Shown here piece after piece: positions 48,865 through 60,965 of a DNA stretch of 64,000 bases (positions within the stretch are counted from its first letter, which is position 1; every line of letters starts with the position of its first letter). The translations under genes and the position numbers were made by a program. The notes under the pieces are model-generated. The model had not been told where the DNA came from, made no database searches, and saw nothing but the letters and a program-made list of their open reading frames with translations. Source of the stretch: Taxillus chinensis (taxonomy: Eukaryota > Streptophyta > Magnoliopsida > Santalales > Loranthaceae); assembly GCA_023512835.1 (NCBI GenBank), contig CM042089.1:22274519-22338518 (forward strand), read 5' to 3'.

Positions 48865-51170
48865 CTACAATGGACCCAAAATTCATATATTTCAATTCAT
48901 ATATACATAGATAAAAGCTAAAAATATATTTTTCTAACCTCTTTATGTTTTTCTTTTTGGGTAGTCGTCTTTGTTGTGGGTTTCCTTCTCTCGATCATTG
49001 ATTTTTTTCTAAGAGATGACGGTCTTCCTTTTCCTCTCACTACATGAGGACTTATTACTTTCTTAGAACTCGCATCTATTGTAGCATCGACATTATAAAT
49101 TACAACCTTTGAGGGTGGATTCTTGGTGTGGTAAGCTGAGTTCATTGCATCCAACTTAGCTAGTATATCCTCAGTGTGTTCATCACATGAAGATGCATTC
49201 GTGGCAACTTCATAACATTTCTTCATGATACGTGAATATCAAAGCACTTCAGGCCTTTGATTGACCATGTCATAACTACTTCGTATAAGGGTATATGTCC
49301 TCTTTATATCTTTCCTCCATCGATCTACTATGTACTTCTTTGGAACCAAACGAACTTTGTTAAGTCGCATAATGCCCAACATATGTCTACACAATATTCC
49401 TCTCATCTCAAACAAGGCACACGAACATTTTACTTCGCATTCGGCCTCATTAAAGTACACTATATGGGTCACCTCCTTGATGGAACCATTAACGTTAACT
49501 TCATCTTCTACATGATATGTTGCAATTATGCCATCCTTTCGGTGAAGAGTTGGAAGAGTTGTAAGCATCCCTATTACTTCTTTTTGCACTTCTCTAAACT
49601 TACTACAAGTGTAAATGTCTTGGAAAGTCTTTTCTAGTTGAGAGGAAGAGATGATGGGAATTGTGACATTATATGACTGGAAGTCTGCCTCACTTTCATT
49701 CTCAATCTTCTTCCTCATTGCATTATCAAACTGATCGACAAACTCTTTTAAGTTTGTCCTAGCATGAACATACCCATCAAAAAATGCATTCATGCTTTCG
49801 CTTCGTTGGATTGTACTCATCCCAGCCCAAAAAACTTCTTTTATGAAAATCGGTCCCCAATACGTACGCTCAATGTATAAACTCTTCAAACAAGCATTAT
49901 CTTGCAAATCATACTTTGTAATTAATAGTTCCCAAGAGCCCTCAAACTCGTCTATTGTGTGGGAGTCATACTCACAAGTCAGCAAATGAGTTTTCAATCC
50001 GATTTTGTATGCACCATGTGAGCCTAGCTTCTCTGGCAATTTTTTCAATGTGCCATAAACAAAATCTGTGTCGGCTGTTTGGGAAGACAAGACTTATTGC
50101 AATTTTCGCTCTATCTTGATCTGTGATAATAGCCTTAGGTGCTTCACCATCCATACAGGTTAACCAAGTCTGAAATAACCATTTAAATGTCTCTGTATCC
50201 TCACTAGAAATTAATCCTGCACCCAATAAAATTGATTGGCTATGGTGGTTTACACTACACCTACAAATGGTGCAAATGACATTCCATATCTGTTGGTCAA
50301 ATATGTTGTGTCGAATGTGACGACATCTCCAAAATATTTGTAAGTTGCCCTACTTCGTGCATCTGCCCAAAATATATTCCTCAAATATCCATCATCATCC
50401 AAATCTATCATTGAAAAGAATCCATTATTCTTAAATTGCATTCGGGAAAAATACTCAAGGAGGGCTCCGGCACCACCTTTCCCAAGTCGAAGATTACGTG
50501 CCTTGTCAATATAATTACGACAATCTTTCTCATTGAATGGCAAGTTTTCATACCCACCCACTTCTTGCACAAGAGAGGCAAAACTCTTGTTCATTCGGAT
50601 CCCAGCTTGATCATTTATATCTAACACTCTTTTAACAGACCCAGTTACTTCTCTATGGCAGCGAAAGAATCTTGATTTTTGTGGACTCAGGCCATGATTA
50701 TGGGAATTGTTAACACTTGATACCTTCAACACCCCTTTTTCTAACATAACACTTATCCTTGCTTCACAACCTGTCTTTGATGTTGGACGTGGCTTTGCGA
50801 CATTTGTTGTATGGTTTCGTGCCTTCCCACCACGAGCACACCCCAATGTGATATATCTAATGCTTCCATCCTCATACCTATGGCTACTTTGTGTCATACT
50901 CCCAAAACCACATTGTTGCCCATATCTTTTATAATATAAAAGTAGCACTTCTTCAGAATTAAACACCATTCCCAACTTCGGCTCCTCAACTATATCAACT
51001 CCTTCGGTATGCATCATATTTTGTAGCCCAAACTTATTAACTTCGGTGGGTTCAACAAGCAAAGTAACACCTTCTTCTTCCTGTGAAGCAATTAACCATA
51101 AGGCTCAAGTCAGCAACAGGCTCAAGTCAGCAATTAACCATTCCCAACCTTAACATTTTACGCAGATGCA

Positions 51171-51711
51171 TTTTACCCAATTATGCAGGCTTAACAAAAT
51201 AAAAATTTACGTCGTGGGAACTGACCATTTTACTGAGTTATGATGGTGCTATACCCAGTCTCGTTGTCCCTCTCTCGCTATGTTCGAGCTATCCCCGTTA
51301 TCCGTCCTTTCTTTCCTGCGCAGACCCTTTCTCTCCCTCTGAAACAGAATCCGTTGCAGACCCTTTCTTGATCGTGTGCCCCAGATTGTCGTCCGTCCTT
51401 TCTCTCTTGTGCAGACCCTTTCTTTCCCTCAAAAACAAAATCAGTTGCAGACCCTTTCTCTCCCTCTCTCTCTTGCTCGATCGTGTGCCCTAGATCGTTT
51501 GCCCCCTCTTCTTTTGGATTGAAGCTCCCACACCTTGACCCTCCGTCACAGAACGCGGCGGCAAATCGAAAACCCTTTCTTTTTTCCTGCGGCTGGAGCT
51601 TCAACCAACCCATTAATAAAAAACCTATTAATAAAAAACCCTTTTAAAAAATCTGACGTGGCTTATGCCACATCAGATTCATGCGCCATTTCCTACCCCG
51701 CGTACCTGCAT
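51171..51711 (-). repeat. MULE right terminal inverted repeat
   Basis: Inverse of the left TIR with extra internal repeats at about 51300-51470. It lies immediately 5' of the minus-strand transposase, so it probably supplies the promoter and 5' leader, as is usual for MULEs. Confidence 0.85.
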
Positions 51712-53704
51712 CTTGGTAGCCAAAATTTGTCAGGGGTATTAAGAAATTAACGATGATAAATAAAAGGAGAAAATACGTAATAAGAAAGGACCAAGTGTTT
51801 AATTATTCTTTTTGTTTTTATTTTTTACTTTTGTTTTTTATTTTTTGAAACATTTTCAATTAAAAGGAAAGTTTTTTTTAATTTGGCAAAGATTTTTTTT
51901 TGTTTGGAAAACTTTTTTTTCTTTTTTGTGTTTGTTTTGGAGTGAAAAATAATTTTTGTTTGAATTTTTTTTTATTGGAGAAAAGTTTTTTTGTTTTTGT
52001 TTTTTCTTTAGCAATTTTTTTTTTAATTTAAGATTTTTTTTGTTTTTTTGAAAAATAATAAGAATTTAAAATAAATAAACACAATTGTGTTATGCTTGTG
52101 ACATCACAAATTAAAATAAACTCACTTCCCTTTCTCTTTTTTTTTTACTATACTTGGTTACATATTACAAATTACATTGCCCGAAATTAATAAGCCTCCC
52201 CAGGCACACTCACCAAACGAACATAACCCAAAAAAAAAAAACCAGAAGGGTGAAAACATAAAAAAAACGCAGCAACCAGAGACAGAAGAAACACAAATCC
52301 AAGGAGGTAGAAACTTGGGTCACAAACACAGGATGAACCAGTGACCAACAACAAGGTAGCATATGAACAAGTGAGCCAAATAGAAAATAAGGCCAAGATT
52401 GAAATTATTTCCAAAGCCAGACATCCCTTGAGAACAACCAAGCAATTAGACTGAAAACAAATAGAGCATCCAAGCACATTGAAACGCTGTGGAAACTAAA
52501 CCAGCACATGGACACGTTTTGAAAACCAGATCAGAGCTTGCTCACGTTTGTTTGTTTTTTTTTTTTTAAATCAGATCAGAATGAACAAACACAATCCAGG
52601 TCACACGTCGTTTACAGTCGCACAAATGGGGCATTCATACATCTATTACAGACGGACAATCACAAGCACGTTGTTTGCATTTATTCGGACACGCATTCAC
52701 CATCATGGAAAACAAAACGAGACAATCACGAACAGAAGCAGATAGAGAATGCAAGCATATGGAAGTAAAAAGAGAACAAGAACTGTAAATCTATTGTCAA
52801 GGGCCAACAATCATACAGCAACGTTAAAAATAGCATGGATAGATTCCAGTCGACATTCATACAGGCACTCAAATATACGGTTCAGCAATACCCAACAAAA
52901 AGCATCATTGAAGAACATCATAGAGCCAAAGCATAAAAAAAAAAGGAAACATTACCGAAATTACGTCTTCTCCACGCGACAAACGTTCTCTTGCGCACAA
53001 ACTGGGTGCCTCTGCACTGATTTTCAACGGTGATGGCGAACGGGTGCCCTCTATGCCTTCTGGGTGTCTTTAGCGCCTTCTCTGGGTTCCCCGTGGAGAC
53101 TTTGGGACGCCGGACGGTAGGCGTACCAGTGGAAGCGGCGATCGGGGGCGATTAAGGGATGAGCGAGATAGCGATGGATGGGGTTGCGCTCCACGGTGGC
53201 CGGCGGGTGAAGGTTTTTTCGGTTCTGGGGGTCTGTTAGGAGCCGGGAGGCGAGGAGCCGAAAAGAGAGGGGGGCTATTGGGTTCGGTGGAGGAGAAGGA
53301 AGATCAAAGGTGTGTTGTTTCTTTCGGATTTTCCAGAGGGATCGAGAGAAGAGGAAGAGAAAAGGTGTGGGTTTTTTTTGGATTTTTTTTTGATCGGATT
53401 TTTGGAGAAGGAGCTCATGCGCGACGATCTGTGGGGACTCTTAAATAGCAGAGGGATGTAGGGTTTTGGGAATGATTTGGGGCGGCGAGGGGGAGGCTCG
53501 GCGTGGCCACCGGTGCGGCTCGGGTGGGGCGACTTGGCTCGGATCGGTATGGGCAGGCACGGTGTGGGTTGGCCGGGCGTGGGGTTGTGGCCTGGCATGG
53601 TGGTCCGGCGCGGCATGGGATGGTGGAGAAGATGACAGCGAGGAGGGAGAGAGAGGAAGGAGACGAAGAGGGAAGGGATAATCAGTATTCCTTGTTCGAA
53701 TCAT
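51712..53704. other. Unassigned region with T-rich tract and GC-rich promoter-like stretch
   Basis: 51780-52190 is T-rich low complexity. 52190-52980 shows no gene. 53030-53690 is GC-rich; on the minus strand CTATTTAAGAGTCC (about 53437-53450) resembles a TATA box followed by a C/T-rich leader. This layout recalls an LTR with promoter, or the 5' end of a lost gene. Frames in both directions (53275-53736) are low-complexity Pro/Arg/Gly and unlikely to be proteins. Confidence 0.4.
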
Positions 53705-55433
53705 ATTTTAATCGCCTAATAATTATAACATGCTAGCCAAGCACATTAGAATCATACAAACTACTAAAATGAAATCATATTTAAATAATATTACATGCTC
53801 ACATATTCATTAATCCATAAATATTCAATTGGATTGAGTTATTCTCAATTCCTAGGCCAAAGAATTACTCGCACATGGTGATAAAATTCACTAGTGAGAT
53901 CATTGCCCTCACAAGATAGAAGAAAAAATTAATGAAAACATAAAGTGCCCCATCACACGTAGTTCTAGGCCTCCGTTTTACCTAACACGCACGCGCGCTC
54001 TCTCTCTCTCTCTCATTCATCGAACCCTAGGAAATCTCTCAAGTGCACCAACCCAACCTAACGGTCCATCTCTTTTTAACATTACTCTCACGCTTCTCTC
54101 TCTAAAGACTTAATCTTTGTGGTGCGAATTCTTGAAGTTCTCACCTACGTGCGTCCGTGTGGATTTGGGTTTGAGCGGAAATTTGATGTTGAATATATAA
54201 GAATCAATGACGACGACGTGCGTGGCCAATTTCAGGTCTTGGATCTATGCTCCAGATACACTTAGTACACACACGCACATATAGCATGTTTTTATTTCCT
54301 GTCTGGCTACGACAATATCTCGATGCCACTCATGTAACATGTTTTTACATTCAAAATGTCTGATTTTCGTGAATTCCGTGCTTCTTCTTTTTCTAATCAT
54401 TGGACAGGTCCTAAGGTTGAAGGTTAAGTGGAGTAACTTGGGCTTCGCATGAGTGTTGCAGGTATCCTTGCATCGCATCCTAGCTTATTGATTCTTTCCT
54501 GGAATGGGGATTTTATGTATTTATTTGTCTGATGTTCAGTGACCAACATTTTTAGAAACCTAACTTCGCCAAGCATGGACGATGGATGTGTTTGTTTGCT
54601 GCTTGTGAAACAGTAAATCAATATTTAAGATTAGTAGGCCTGCTTTTACCCACTATAAGCATCTATGAGAATGCAAAATGTCGCCTTTACCAATTGACGT
54701 TTTCATTCTATCCAATCTCTGTATTATGAAGAAAATACCTGAACTGATTAATATTCTCATGCTAATTGTGTGTTTGATTCATATTTGAACTGATTAATAT
54801 TTGAGTTGACATAGAGTAGTTATGGAAATTTGATTCATATGCTAATTGTGTGTTTCTTTTGTTTTATTTGATCACCTGTTAATATATTATGGATCCACAA
54901 CGAAGGCTAAAATGTCTAAAATTAAAGTGCAAACTGAAACATTTCATTTATTAGCTCACATGGTCATGCTTCCAGCTTTCCCTTAAATACAACATCTAGA
55001 ACTGCACACAAGACATTTATCATGAGATAAAAGAATATTACAAATAATTTTATTCAAGTAATAGAAAGAATCAATTCTAATCTAACATATGTGAAAAAGA
55101 ACAAGGCTTGTGTTGCTAGATTGTGTCGAAGATTAAAACGCTCAGCAAGTGAAGCAAACAAAAGCATTGAATTACTTAGGCCCCATGGTGATGTATAGAC
55201 TAAAACGTTGGTTAATTTGCGTGTTTTACAAACAAACTCTATTATGCTCTCTTTTGAAAAAATCTTCAATATGGGACATTTGTTAATTTTCATTAGAAAC
55301 GTCACTTCCCCAAATTTATGGTAAGACCTAACCCAATAGCTTCCAAACAATGATAGTTCGACACTTGAAAGAAAGTACTTCAATGTAAAGGTAAATAACA
55401 TAATAATGTTTCACATGGTATAAATAACCTGTT

Positions 55434-55640
55434 GATTCACCCATGGATACTACTGTCCGATTGGATTCAGAACATGGTGATTTGTTACATAATCCGGCTC
55501 AATATCGGAGATTAGTTGGAAAATTAAATTATGTAATCGTTACTCAACCAAATATTTCCTTTGAAACTATCCCAAATACTTTTGGCGGATTTTCATGGCA
55601 TAAACTGAGGAATCAGTCGTGGTTCTATGCTATTCCATAA
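55434..55640 (+). pseudogene. Ty1/copia reverse transcriptase fragment
   Basis: The frame reads PMDTTVRLDSEHGDLLHNPA then QYRRLVGKLNYVIVTQPNIS, the conserved end of the copia RT domain. Only about 65 codons remain and no integrase or LTR is attached. Confidence 0.7.
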
Positions 55641-55844
55641 CTGAGTACGAAGAATTGCATCGCCTTTGGCCCATTTAGCTTTGGCTTCCGCATTGGAACC
55701 AACTAGGGGGCTATCAGAATACAAATATGGCGCTTGATCGGTAGCCAAAGCATAAACTTCAATGGTTGTAGACCAATGCACATAATTGGAACCATTCAAT
55801 TTCATAGAGGCAAGTTGAAGAGTTAAATTATTGGGTGTTGTCAT
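55593..55844 (-). pseudogene. Ty1/copia gag N-terminal fragment
   Basis: MTTPNNLTLQLASMKLNGSN then YVHWSTTIEVYALATDQAPY matches the start of copia gag (LNGSNYxxW signature). It lies head-to-tail inverted against the RT scrap, so the two are from different insertions or a rearrangement. Confidence 0.7.
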
Positions 55845-56176
55845 AGCTTAATACAAGAGCAGCAACAGGAAAGAGAGCGAAGGATCACCGAGGTACAAAA
55901 TTTCCACATAGTTTTTAACATAACCATCAAGCAATAATAGTCATGAAAGTGATTCAAAGCAAACCAACAATAATAATCATCGAGCAATCCAAAACACAAC
56001 CTCACTATATATGTATAGGGCTTAACAACGAATAAGATATATACGTGAGACAAGAGCAACTGTCAAGAAAAATGACTTGAAGCCCATTATCACGTGTTTG
56101 CTAAATTTATTCATCCAATTTCATATCTTACATATATAAATCTTGTGGATGCTTGACAAGTTATCCATCATTGCAG

Positions 56177-56288
56177 GGGTTGCCATACTTGTTGCTGCTG
56201 TTTTTTTGGTTATAAAAGTGTGATAATCGCAATAAATATATTAGTACTGCTGCAACTTTGAGCGGGCATGATGGTGTTTTCTCAAAAG
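56177..56288 (+). pseudogene. NHL-gene transmembrane exon, misplaced copy
   Basis: GVAILVAAVFLVIK-like coding start after an acceptor TTGCAG, then an inserted ~22 bases (AAAGTGTGATAATCGCAATA), then the remainder LVLLQL. The donor is changed from GTAAGC to TTAAGC. A near-identical better copy lies at 58233-58321. Confidence 0.65.
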
Positions 56289-57226
56289 TTAAGCTCTATG
56301 GACACCAAGCTGGTTGTCCCCATGGACATTCTCGACAGGTGGTTTCACAAATTCTAGGAGTGAGCCAAGTGTGATCCCCAGTTCCTTAAATCTTTTGCTC
56401 TCCCCTGATCTGCCTTTTTCCCTTCCTCTCCCTCCTAATTGCCAGCCCACACCCCCAATTCCATCCAAGGTACGTACTACTGCTACTACTATCTATTTTC
56501 ATGTCTTAATCTATCATTCATTCATAAATTCATTGCCCTTGTTTTTTTACCTTGCATCAATTGTTTTAAGCCATGTTGTTCTTTGTGTCAGTGTGTGTGT
56601 GTTGCATTGTTACTTCCTTGGCGTATTCCTGCTCTATCAATGTACATGTTGGATTTTGGGATGGGTCAATGTGAGCCACATTCACAATGATCAATTCTCG
56701 CTAAATTCAAGTTAAAAAGGCAAAATAAATAAATCAACAATATTCTTGTTTTAAATTCAAGTTTTTTCTAAATTCACCATATTCTGCTCCACTATATCTA
56801 CTAATAAAAAAAAATGGTGTGGTCATAATGCAATTATAGAATCCTTTATAGTTTGTTGTTTAATGGAAGGGCATGGTTGAGGGTGAACCTGATTTTTTAA
56901 TCTATACAGATTTGGATAAAAACACGGAGCTTAATTGGAAGAGAAGGTATGACATCAAGGCCAACAATATTCTCATTAGTGCATCATCTATCGAGACATT
57001 GTTACTAATGTATTCTCATGTATTTCTAATGTTTTTGTTATAATAATTATTAAATTGTTACTGGCCGCCATGGCCCAAATGAAAGTGAAAAGTGTTTTCA
57101 AATGGGTTGCTTTCACTCAAAGCTGCAACAAAACCAGGTTGGAATCTCCAGTAGTAATAATTTTCTCTTGTTTTTTTGGGTTTGGGAGTTTTTTTTCTGA
57201 TGGAGTGATACTTTTTTTTGTTTCAG

Positions 57227-57405
57227 CAACTGCTAGGCAACCGATGATGAAGTTTGAGAGCAGGTACAGTGTTGAGGTGGTGTTTTGATGGAAGTAAACT
57301 TGGGATTGAGCCATACTCGATTGATGTATTGCCCAGTGTGGAGCTTTTTGATTCTTGATTCTAATAATAGTAACATTTACAGGATCTCTGCCTCTTTATC
57401 TGTAT
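57227..57405 (+). pseudogene. NHL-repeat gene relic, propeller exon (block C)
   Basis: Same exon as 19112-19288, bounded by TTTCAG and GTAAGT, reading ATARQPMMKFESRYSVEVVF. Relative to block B it has an extra T in GTGTTTTGATGG and another in GAGCTTTTTGATT, so the frame is lost. Confidence 0.75.
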
Positions 57406-58075
57406 GTAAGTGGGGTTTGATTGTAATATTTTTAGATTTTGTTTTGTTCAATCTTGTGCTATGCTTATAATACATTTATTGTCTTACAATCCTATATGTG
57501 GGTATTTTATTTTTTTGACAAGATTTTGCATATTGACAAGAAAAAGAAAAAGATGGAAATTTGTGCAGTGGGTGTTAAAGGGATAGTACTTGGATTCATT
57601 TGATATTGTTTTGATAAGGCTTTTGTATGATTCCTGCTCATCATGTAATCATATTCACATTTAGTACTTAAATTCATCTGTTTTGTCTTCATTCTTTCAC
57701 TTCCCTTCAATCTAAAAATACCCTAAATAGTAATGTAGCACTGTTTGTGTCTGACGTGAATGAATTGGAGAGTTGGGGCTTTCCCTTCAATCAAAGTTGA
57801 ACCATCCAAAGGGGCTTACAGTGGATGATGGGTGGAACATATACATTGAGTTAATTTTTTATTTTTATTTTTTGGTTTTCCCAACAACAGGATAGGAATT
57901 TTATTATTCAGTTGTGTTTATAATGTTTGACGTTACCGGACTATATTACAATTTTAACTGCTCATTGGGCCACTTAGTCCTGTCATTGCTGCTCACACTT
58001 TGCCTTACAAATGTAGCATAACCTAGTGTGATGATCACATTAATTTAACCTAGTTATTGTGCCTACCTGTTATAG

Positions 58076-58321
58076 ACATATGGAACAAAGCAGTTCGGGA
58101 GATTCAGCTCCTTTTTGATGATTGTGCTTATCAATATAAAAGTGGTTTTCCTCTTGGTATATTTATTCATCCAATTTCATATCTTACATATATAAATCTT
58201 GGGGATGCTTGACAAGTTATCCATCATTGCAGGGGTTGCCATACTTATTGCTGCTGGTTTTTTTGGTTATATATTAGTACTGCTGCAACTTCGAGTGGGC
58301 ATGATGGTGTTTTCTCAAAAG
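58076..58321 (+). pseudogene. NHL-repeat gene relic, last propeller and transmembrane exons
   Basis: An exon ending at about 58157 reads DIWNKAVREIQLLFDDCAYQ then YKSGFPLG, followed by a short intron and exon 58233-58321 reading VAILIAAGFFGYILVLLQLR then VGMMVFSQK, with donor GTAAGC. The second is the single membrane span typical of plant NHL-domain proteins. Frame and splice sites are intact here but the propeller core exons between 57405 and 58076 are absent, so no functional product is expected. Confidence 0.75.
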
Positions 58322-58705
58322 GTAAGCTCTATTCTCCCTGTTTTTTTCCTTCTGTCTCCACATACCCTCCCTTTTCATCTGTGGGTTGGTCTTCTTAGGG
58401 CAGCTATGAGATCCCAGTTGCGTGAAAACAGTGCTCGTGCCATCTATAATAGCTGGGACAGTAATCTCCAACAGTAGTAGCAGTATAGACAGGAATAACA
58501 ACACCATTCAGGAGCAAGTTGGAAAATTCAGGAGCAAGTTGGGTCAATTCAGGAGCAAGTTGGAAAATGGAAACTCCAACAGTACTGTGACTGAGCAAGC
58601 AAGAAGGGGAATAATGGGGAATGCAGTTCGCTCCACAAACCGAGAGCAGAGGACCGACAGAGTGCACACACAGAGAATAAGTACTAGAGAGGGGGGTGTA
58701 AGTTA

Positions 58706-58828
58706 ATGGATAAGTCGAGGAAGAAGCATGTGCTTCTGTTCCACTGCGTGGAGGCTGAAGAGCTTGCCCGCAAGGTCACCCTCCAATCTGATGTCATTCA
58801 CCTCCAATCCATCATATGGAGTTCCTCT
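58706..58828 (+). pseudogene. Ribose-phosphate pyrophosphokinase-like first exon
   Basis: The frame [20 protein letters not shown] then [18 protein letters not shown] resembles the N terminus of plant cytosolic PRPP synthetases (PRS3/PRS4 type), which make phosphoribosyl pyrophosphate for nucleotide synthesis. Homology stops at IIW, where a first intron would be expected, and a CT microsatellite (58829-58852) follows. No further PRS exon occurs in the window, so this is an orphan first exon with possible promoter sequence. Confidence 0.55.
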
Positions 58829-58852
58829 CTCTCTCTCTCTCTCTCTCTCTTC

Positions 58853-60625
58853 ATTTGGTATTTTTGATTTTGGTTTTATGATATTGCAGTGGATTATGCT
58901 CATTTGGTATTTTGAAGTATGGGTTTATTTGAGATTCATCATAAAACATATTTGTTACCTTTTTTGGTGAATGTTAAATCATTCTTGTTGATGTGCTTGT
59001 GAAAGTTTAATGACTCAATTGGTTTTATGGTTAGAGAGGAGGAATTTGTGATTCAGTGCAAAAGGATTTGTGATATTCATTGCCCGGTTTTTGGATGCTG
59101 CCTCCATTGATGCGATTATAGTGGGAAGTAATATTTTGTATTCCTTGGTTAGGTCCTCAAAATGGCTGAAGCGTTGCAGCGATTTGGAAGGCTTAGATGA
59201 GATGAGCCCCCTTGGTTGGATTTCTTCCACTTCTTCCTGTAGCATCCTATGGATATTAACCTCTTATGTATATATATTAAATATATACTATTTTTAACAC
59301 TGTTTTTAGGGGAGAGAGCTTAAAGTTATAGTACTGTTTTTAGCACTGACATTTTGACATATACAGGACCTAGCTATGCCATTGACGTTTAATCCAGAGA
59401 TGATAGAGAAAATTTTGTTTGATCCATGTAACCATTCCCTTGCCCTATCTTGTGCCTTTTTTTTGTTTTCTTGGTTATTAACTGTTCTATTAATTTTAAT
59501 ATTTATCTAAATTGATAGAAGATGAAATGGCTCAAGTAATTTTGAATGAGTTGTCTACTTGGTGGGGCAGACTTTTTAAAAAAAAATTAAATCCATTAGA
59601 CTTGTTTACCAATATTTGATACACGCACACTATTTTTTTAAATAAGTTTTTTCTTGCTCTCTTGGGTAATTATAATAACCAACAATAGTAGTTTTCAACG
59701 GCATTTATTAGATTTGTTTATCATTGCATTGATACTTTTTGTTATGATTTTTTCCATTGAAATCATTAAATATCTCATTTGGAGTTGAATGGTTTTGTAA
59801 TTCCTACTTTGAGAATGGCATTCCTCTATTAGTAGATGAGTTATCTTCTCCTGCTTTCTGATGCTATTTTACTAGATGAATTACTAGGAATTTTATTTTG
59901 AGACATTTGGTATTTATGCTATGATTTATAAGAGATAAATGTTATAAAATATTTTGAACATGTTACGATTGTAACATTTTAGAATATTATTTTTTAATAT
60001 GGATAGATGTTAGTTTAGTTTTTTTTTTTTGAATATTGGCTGTTTTTGTAATGAATACTTTTTTGCGAAATTATAATCAATAATTTTTAGTATTTGAGAA
60101 GGCTTATTATATTTTTGTGTCATCTAGTTAAACTTTTTTGGTATGTTAGGTCGGTTTAGCTTACGGTACTCAAAACAAATACTCAAAAAGAACCGTAATA
60201 CTCGATCATGTGTGTGAGACTTGATACAGCAGCAAGGGAAAAGGATATGGTACCCAAAACAAAACAATCAGGACGATCAAATTCATAGTGCTCGATGTCT
60301 AATTAAAGAAAACAAAACAATTTCACATTCTTATTTCATGATAAGTGTTCCTCCAAGTCATGCTTGTTCTTAAGATCACCCTACGAAACCAAACAATTAC
60401 TTGAATCACATAGTTCAGAGCGAGAAACAAAATTGAAAACCCTAAAAGAGAGAGAGAAAGGATTTGATCTTCCTCCTCTTCATTGGTGATTACAATGAAC
60501 TATTCGAGCATGATGATTGGAGTGACTACTGCTCCGATGCTTCATCTTTTGCAGGGGGCTGTTGTCACCCTCTGTGTGGGAAGGTGGATCAGCACTACTG
60601 GCCATAGCTGCAAAACCCCGGAGAG
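58853..60625. other. Intergenic, no gene recognised
   Basis: A minus-strand frame 59015-59245 (containing EEVEEIQPRGLISSKPSKSL) is moderately long for AT-rich DNA, but I do not recognise it and there is no second copy. 59580-60160 is AT-rich. 60180-60480 has mixed composition ending in an AGAGAGAG run. Confidence 0.4.
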
Positions 60626-60965
60626 GGAGAAACATCAAGATTATTTCTGCCAAGTTTGCACCGACTGGAGTTGCTTATTATTCAAAGGTGAGCGATGGCA
60701 CTGAAAACAAAATCTCCAATTTGGGTAGAAACATCAAGATTATTTCTCTTAATTCGGGAAGGCCACTTTAAGCAACGCTGCCCAAGGCAGCTTCACTCCC
60801 AATAATCTTGTTTAATGAATTGTAGGATTGAATAATAAGTGACTCCAGTGGGTGGAGACTTGGCAGAATGGCGGGTGGAATGGCTCTCACCAATTCATGG
60901 CAATTAAATATAGTCATATCACAAAGGGAGGAGTTGGGTGGTGGTGGGATGTCGCCCGCCCATAT
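60626..60965 (-). pseudogene. LRR exon scrap of an NLR, with inverted piece
   Basis: The minus strand from about 60965 to 60690 matches the first part of the NLR tail exon (WAGDIPPPPNSSLCD region, AILPSLH, SEAALG). Stops and shifts are present. Its lower end has a short inverted copy of the same exon (60638-60675 versus 60827-60863). Confidence 0.6.

Larger units (their letters stand above)
47190..51017 (-). pseudogene. FAR1/FRS5-like MULE transposase, decayed
   Basis: Homologous to plant FAR1-RELATED SEQUENCE proteins, which descend from MuDR-type transposases. Order: FAR1 DNA-binding domain (YKRYGQQCGFG to NNSHNHGLSP), MULE transposase domain (TFDTTYLTNRYGM; FKWLFQTWLTCM; AIITDQDRA; ERTYWGPIFIKEVFWAGM) and SWIM zinc finger (CSCALFEMRGILCRHML). 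Defects: a tandem TACAC duplication (50251-50260) shifts the frame after FAPFVGV; a base is missing near 50039-50052 around CLWHI; an in-frame TGA (49239-49241) replaces what looks like Arg in EVLRYSRIMKKCYE. Start MMHTEGVD at 51017 is chosen because the upstream frame has no earlier ATG. Exons: 51017-48939, 48864-48775, 47399-47329, 47226-47190. Confidence 0.85.
45149..51711. mobile_element. Mutator-like element (MULE) with long TIRs and FAR1-type transposase
   Basis: A 6,563-bp element. The ends ATGCAGGTACGCGGGGTAGG (45149) and its inverse (51711) begin terminal inverted repeats of about 414 bp (left, to about 45562) and about 541 bp (right, from about 51171). Both contain CTGACGTGGC near the tip and ACGTCGTGGGAAC at the inner end. 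The length difference comes from extra GCAGACCCTTTCT-type repeats on the right. The interior carries a minus-strand FAR1/FRS-like transposase and a minisatellite. Flanking 9-mers do not match as a target duplication. The transposase is mutated, so the copy is not autonomous now. Confidence 0.85.
53705..57050 (+). repeat. Duplicated block C (NHL-gene flank)
   Basis: Homologous to block A from about 12166 and to block B: ATTACATGCTCA near 53790, CCTACGTGCGTCCGTGTGG near 54146, TGATGTTCAGTGACCAACAT at about 54530. It lacks the MITE of block A. A foreign stretch at about 55400-56290 (copia scraps and a misplaced NHL exon) replaces part of the block before the TKLVVPMDILDRWFHKF frame at about 56300-56355. 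Confidence 0.7.

Noticed and set aside
53275..53736. Pro/Ser-rich and Gly/Arg-rich frames
   Set aside because: Both strands are open because of GC-rich composition; no domain recognised.
59015..59245. Minus-strand 76-codon frame as a gene
   Set aside because: Some non-random residue content, but no homologue recognised, no repeat copy and no splice context; kept only as a note.
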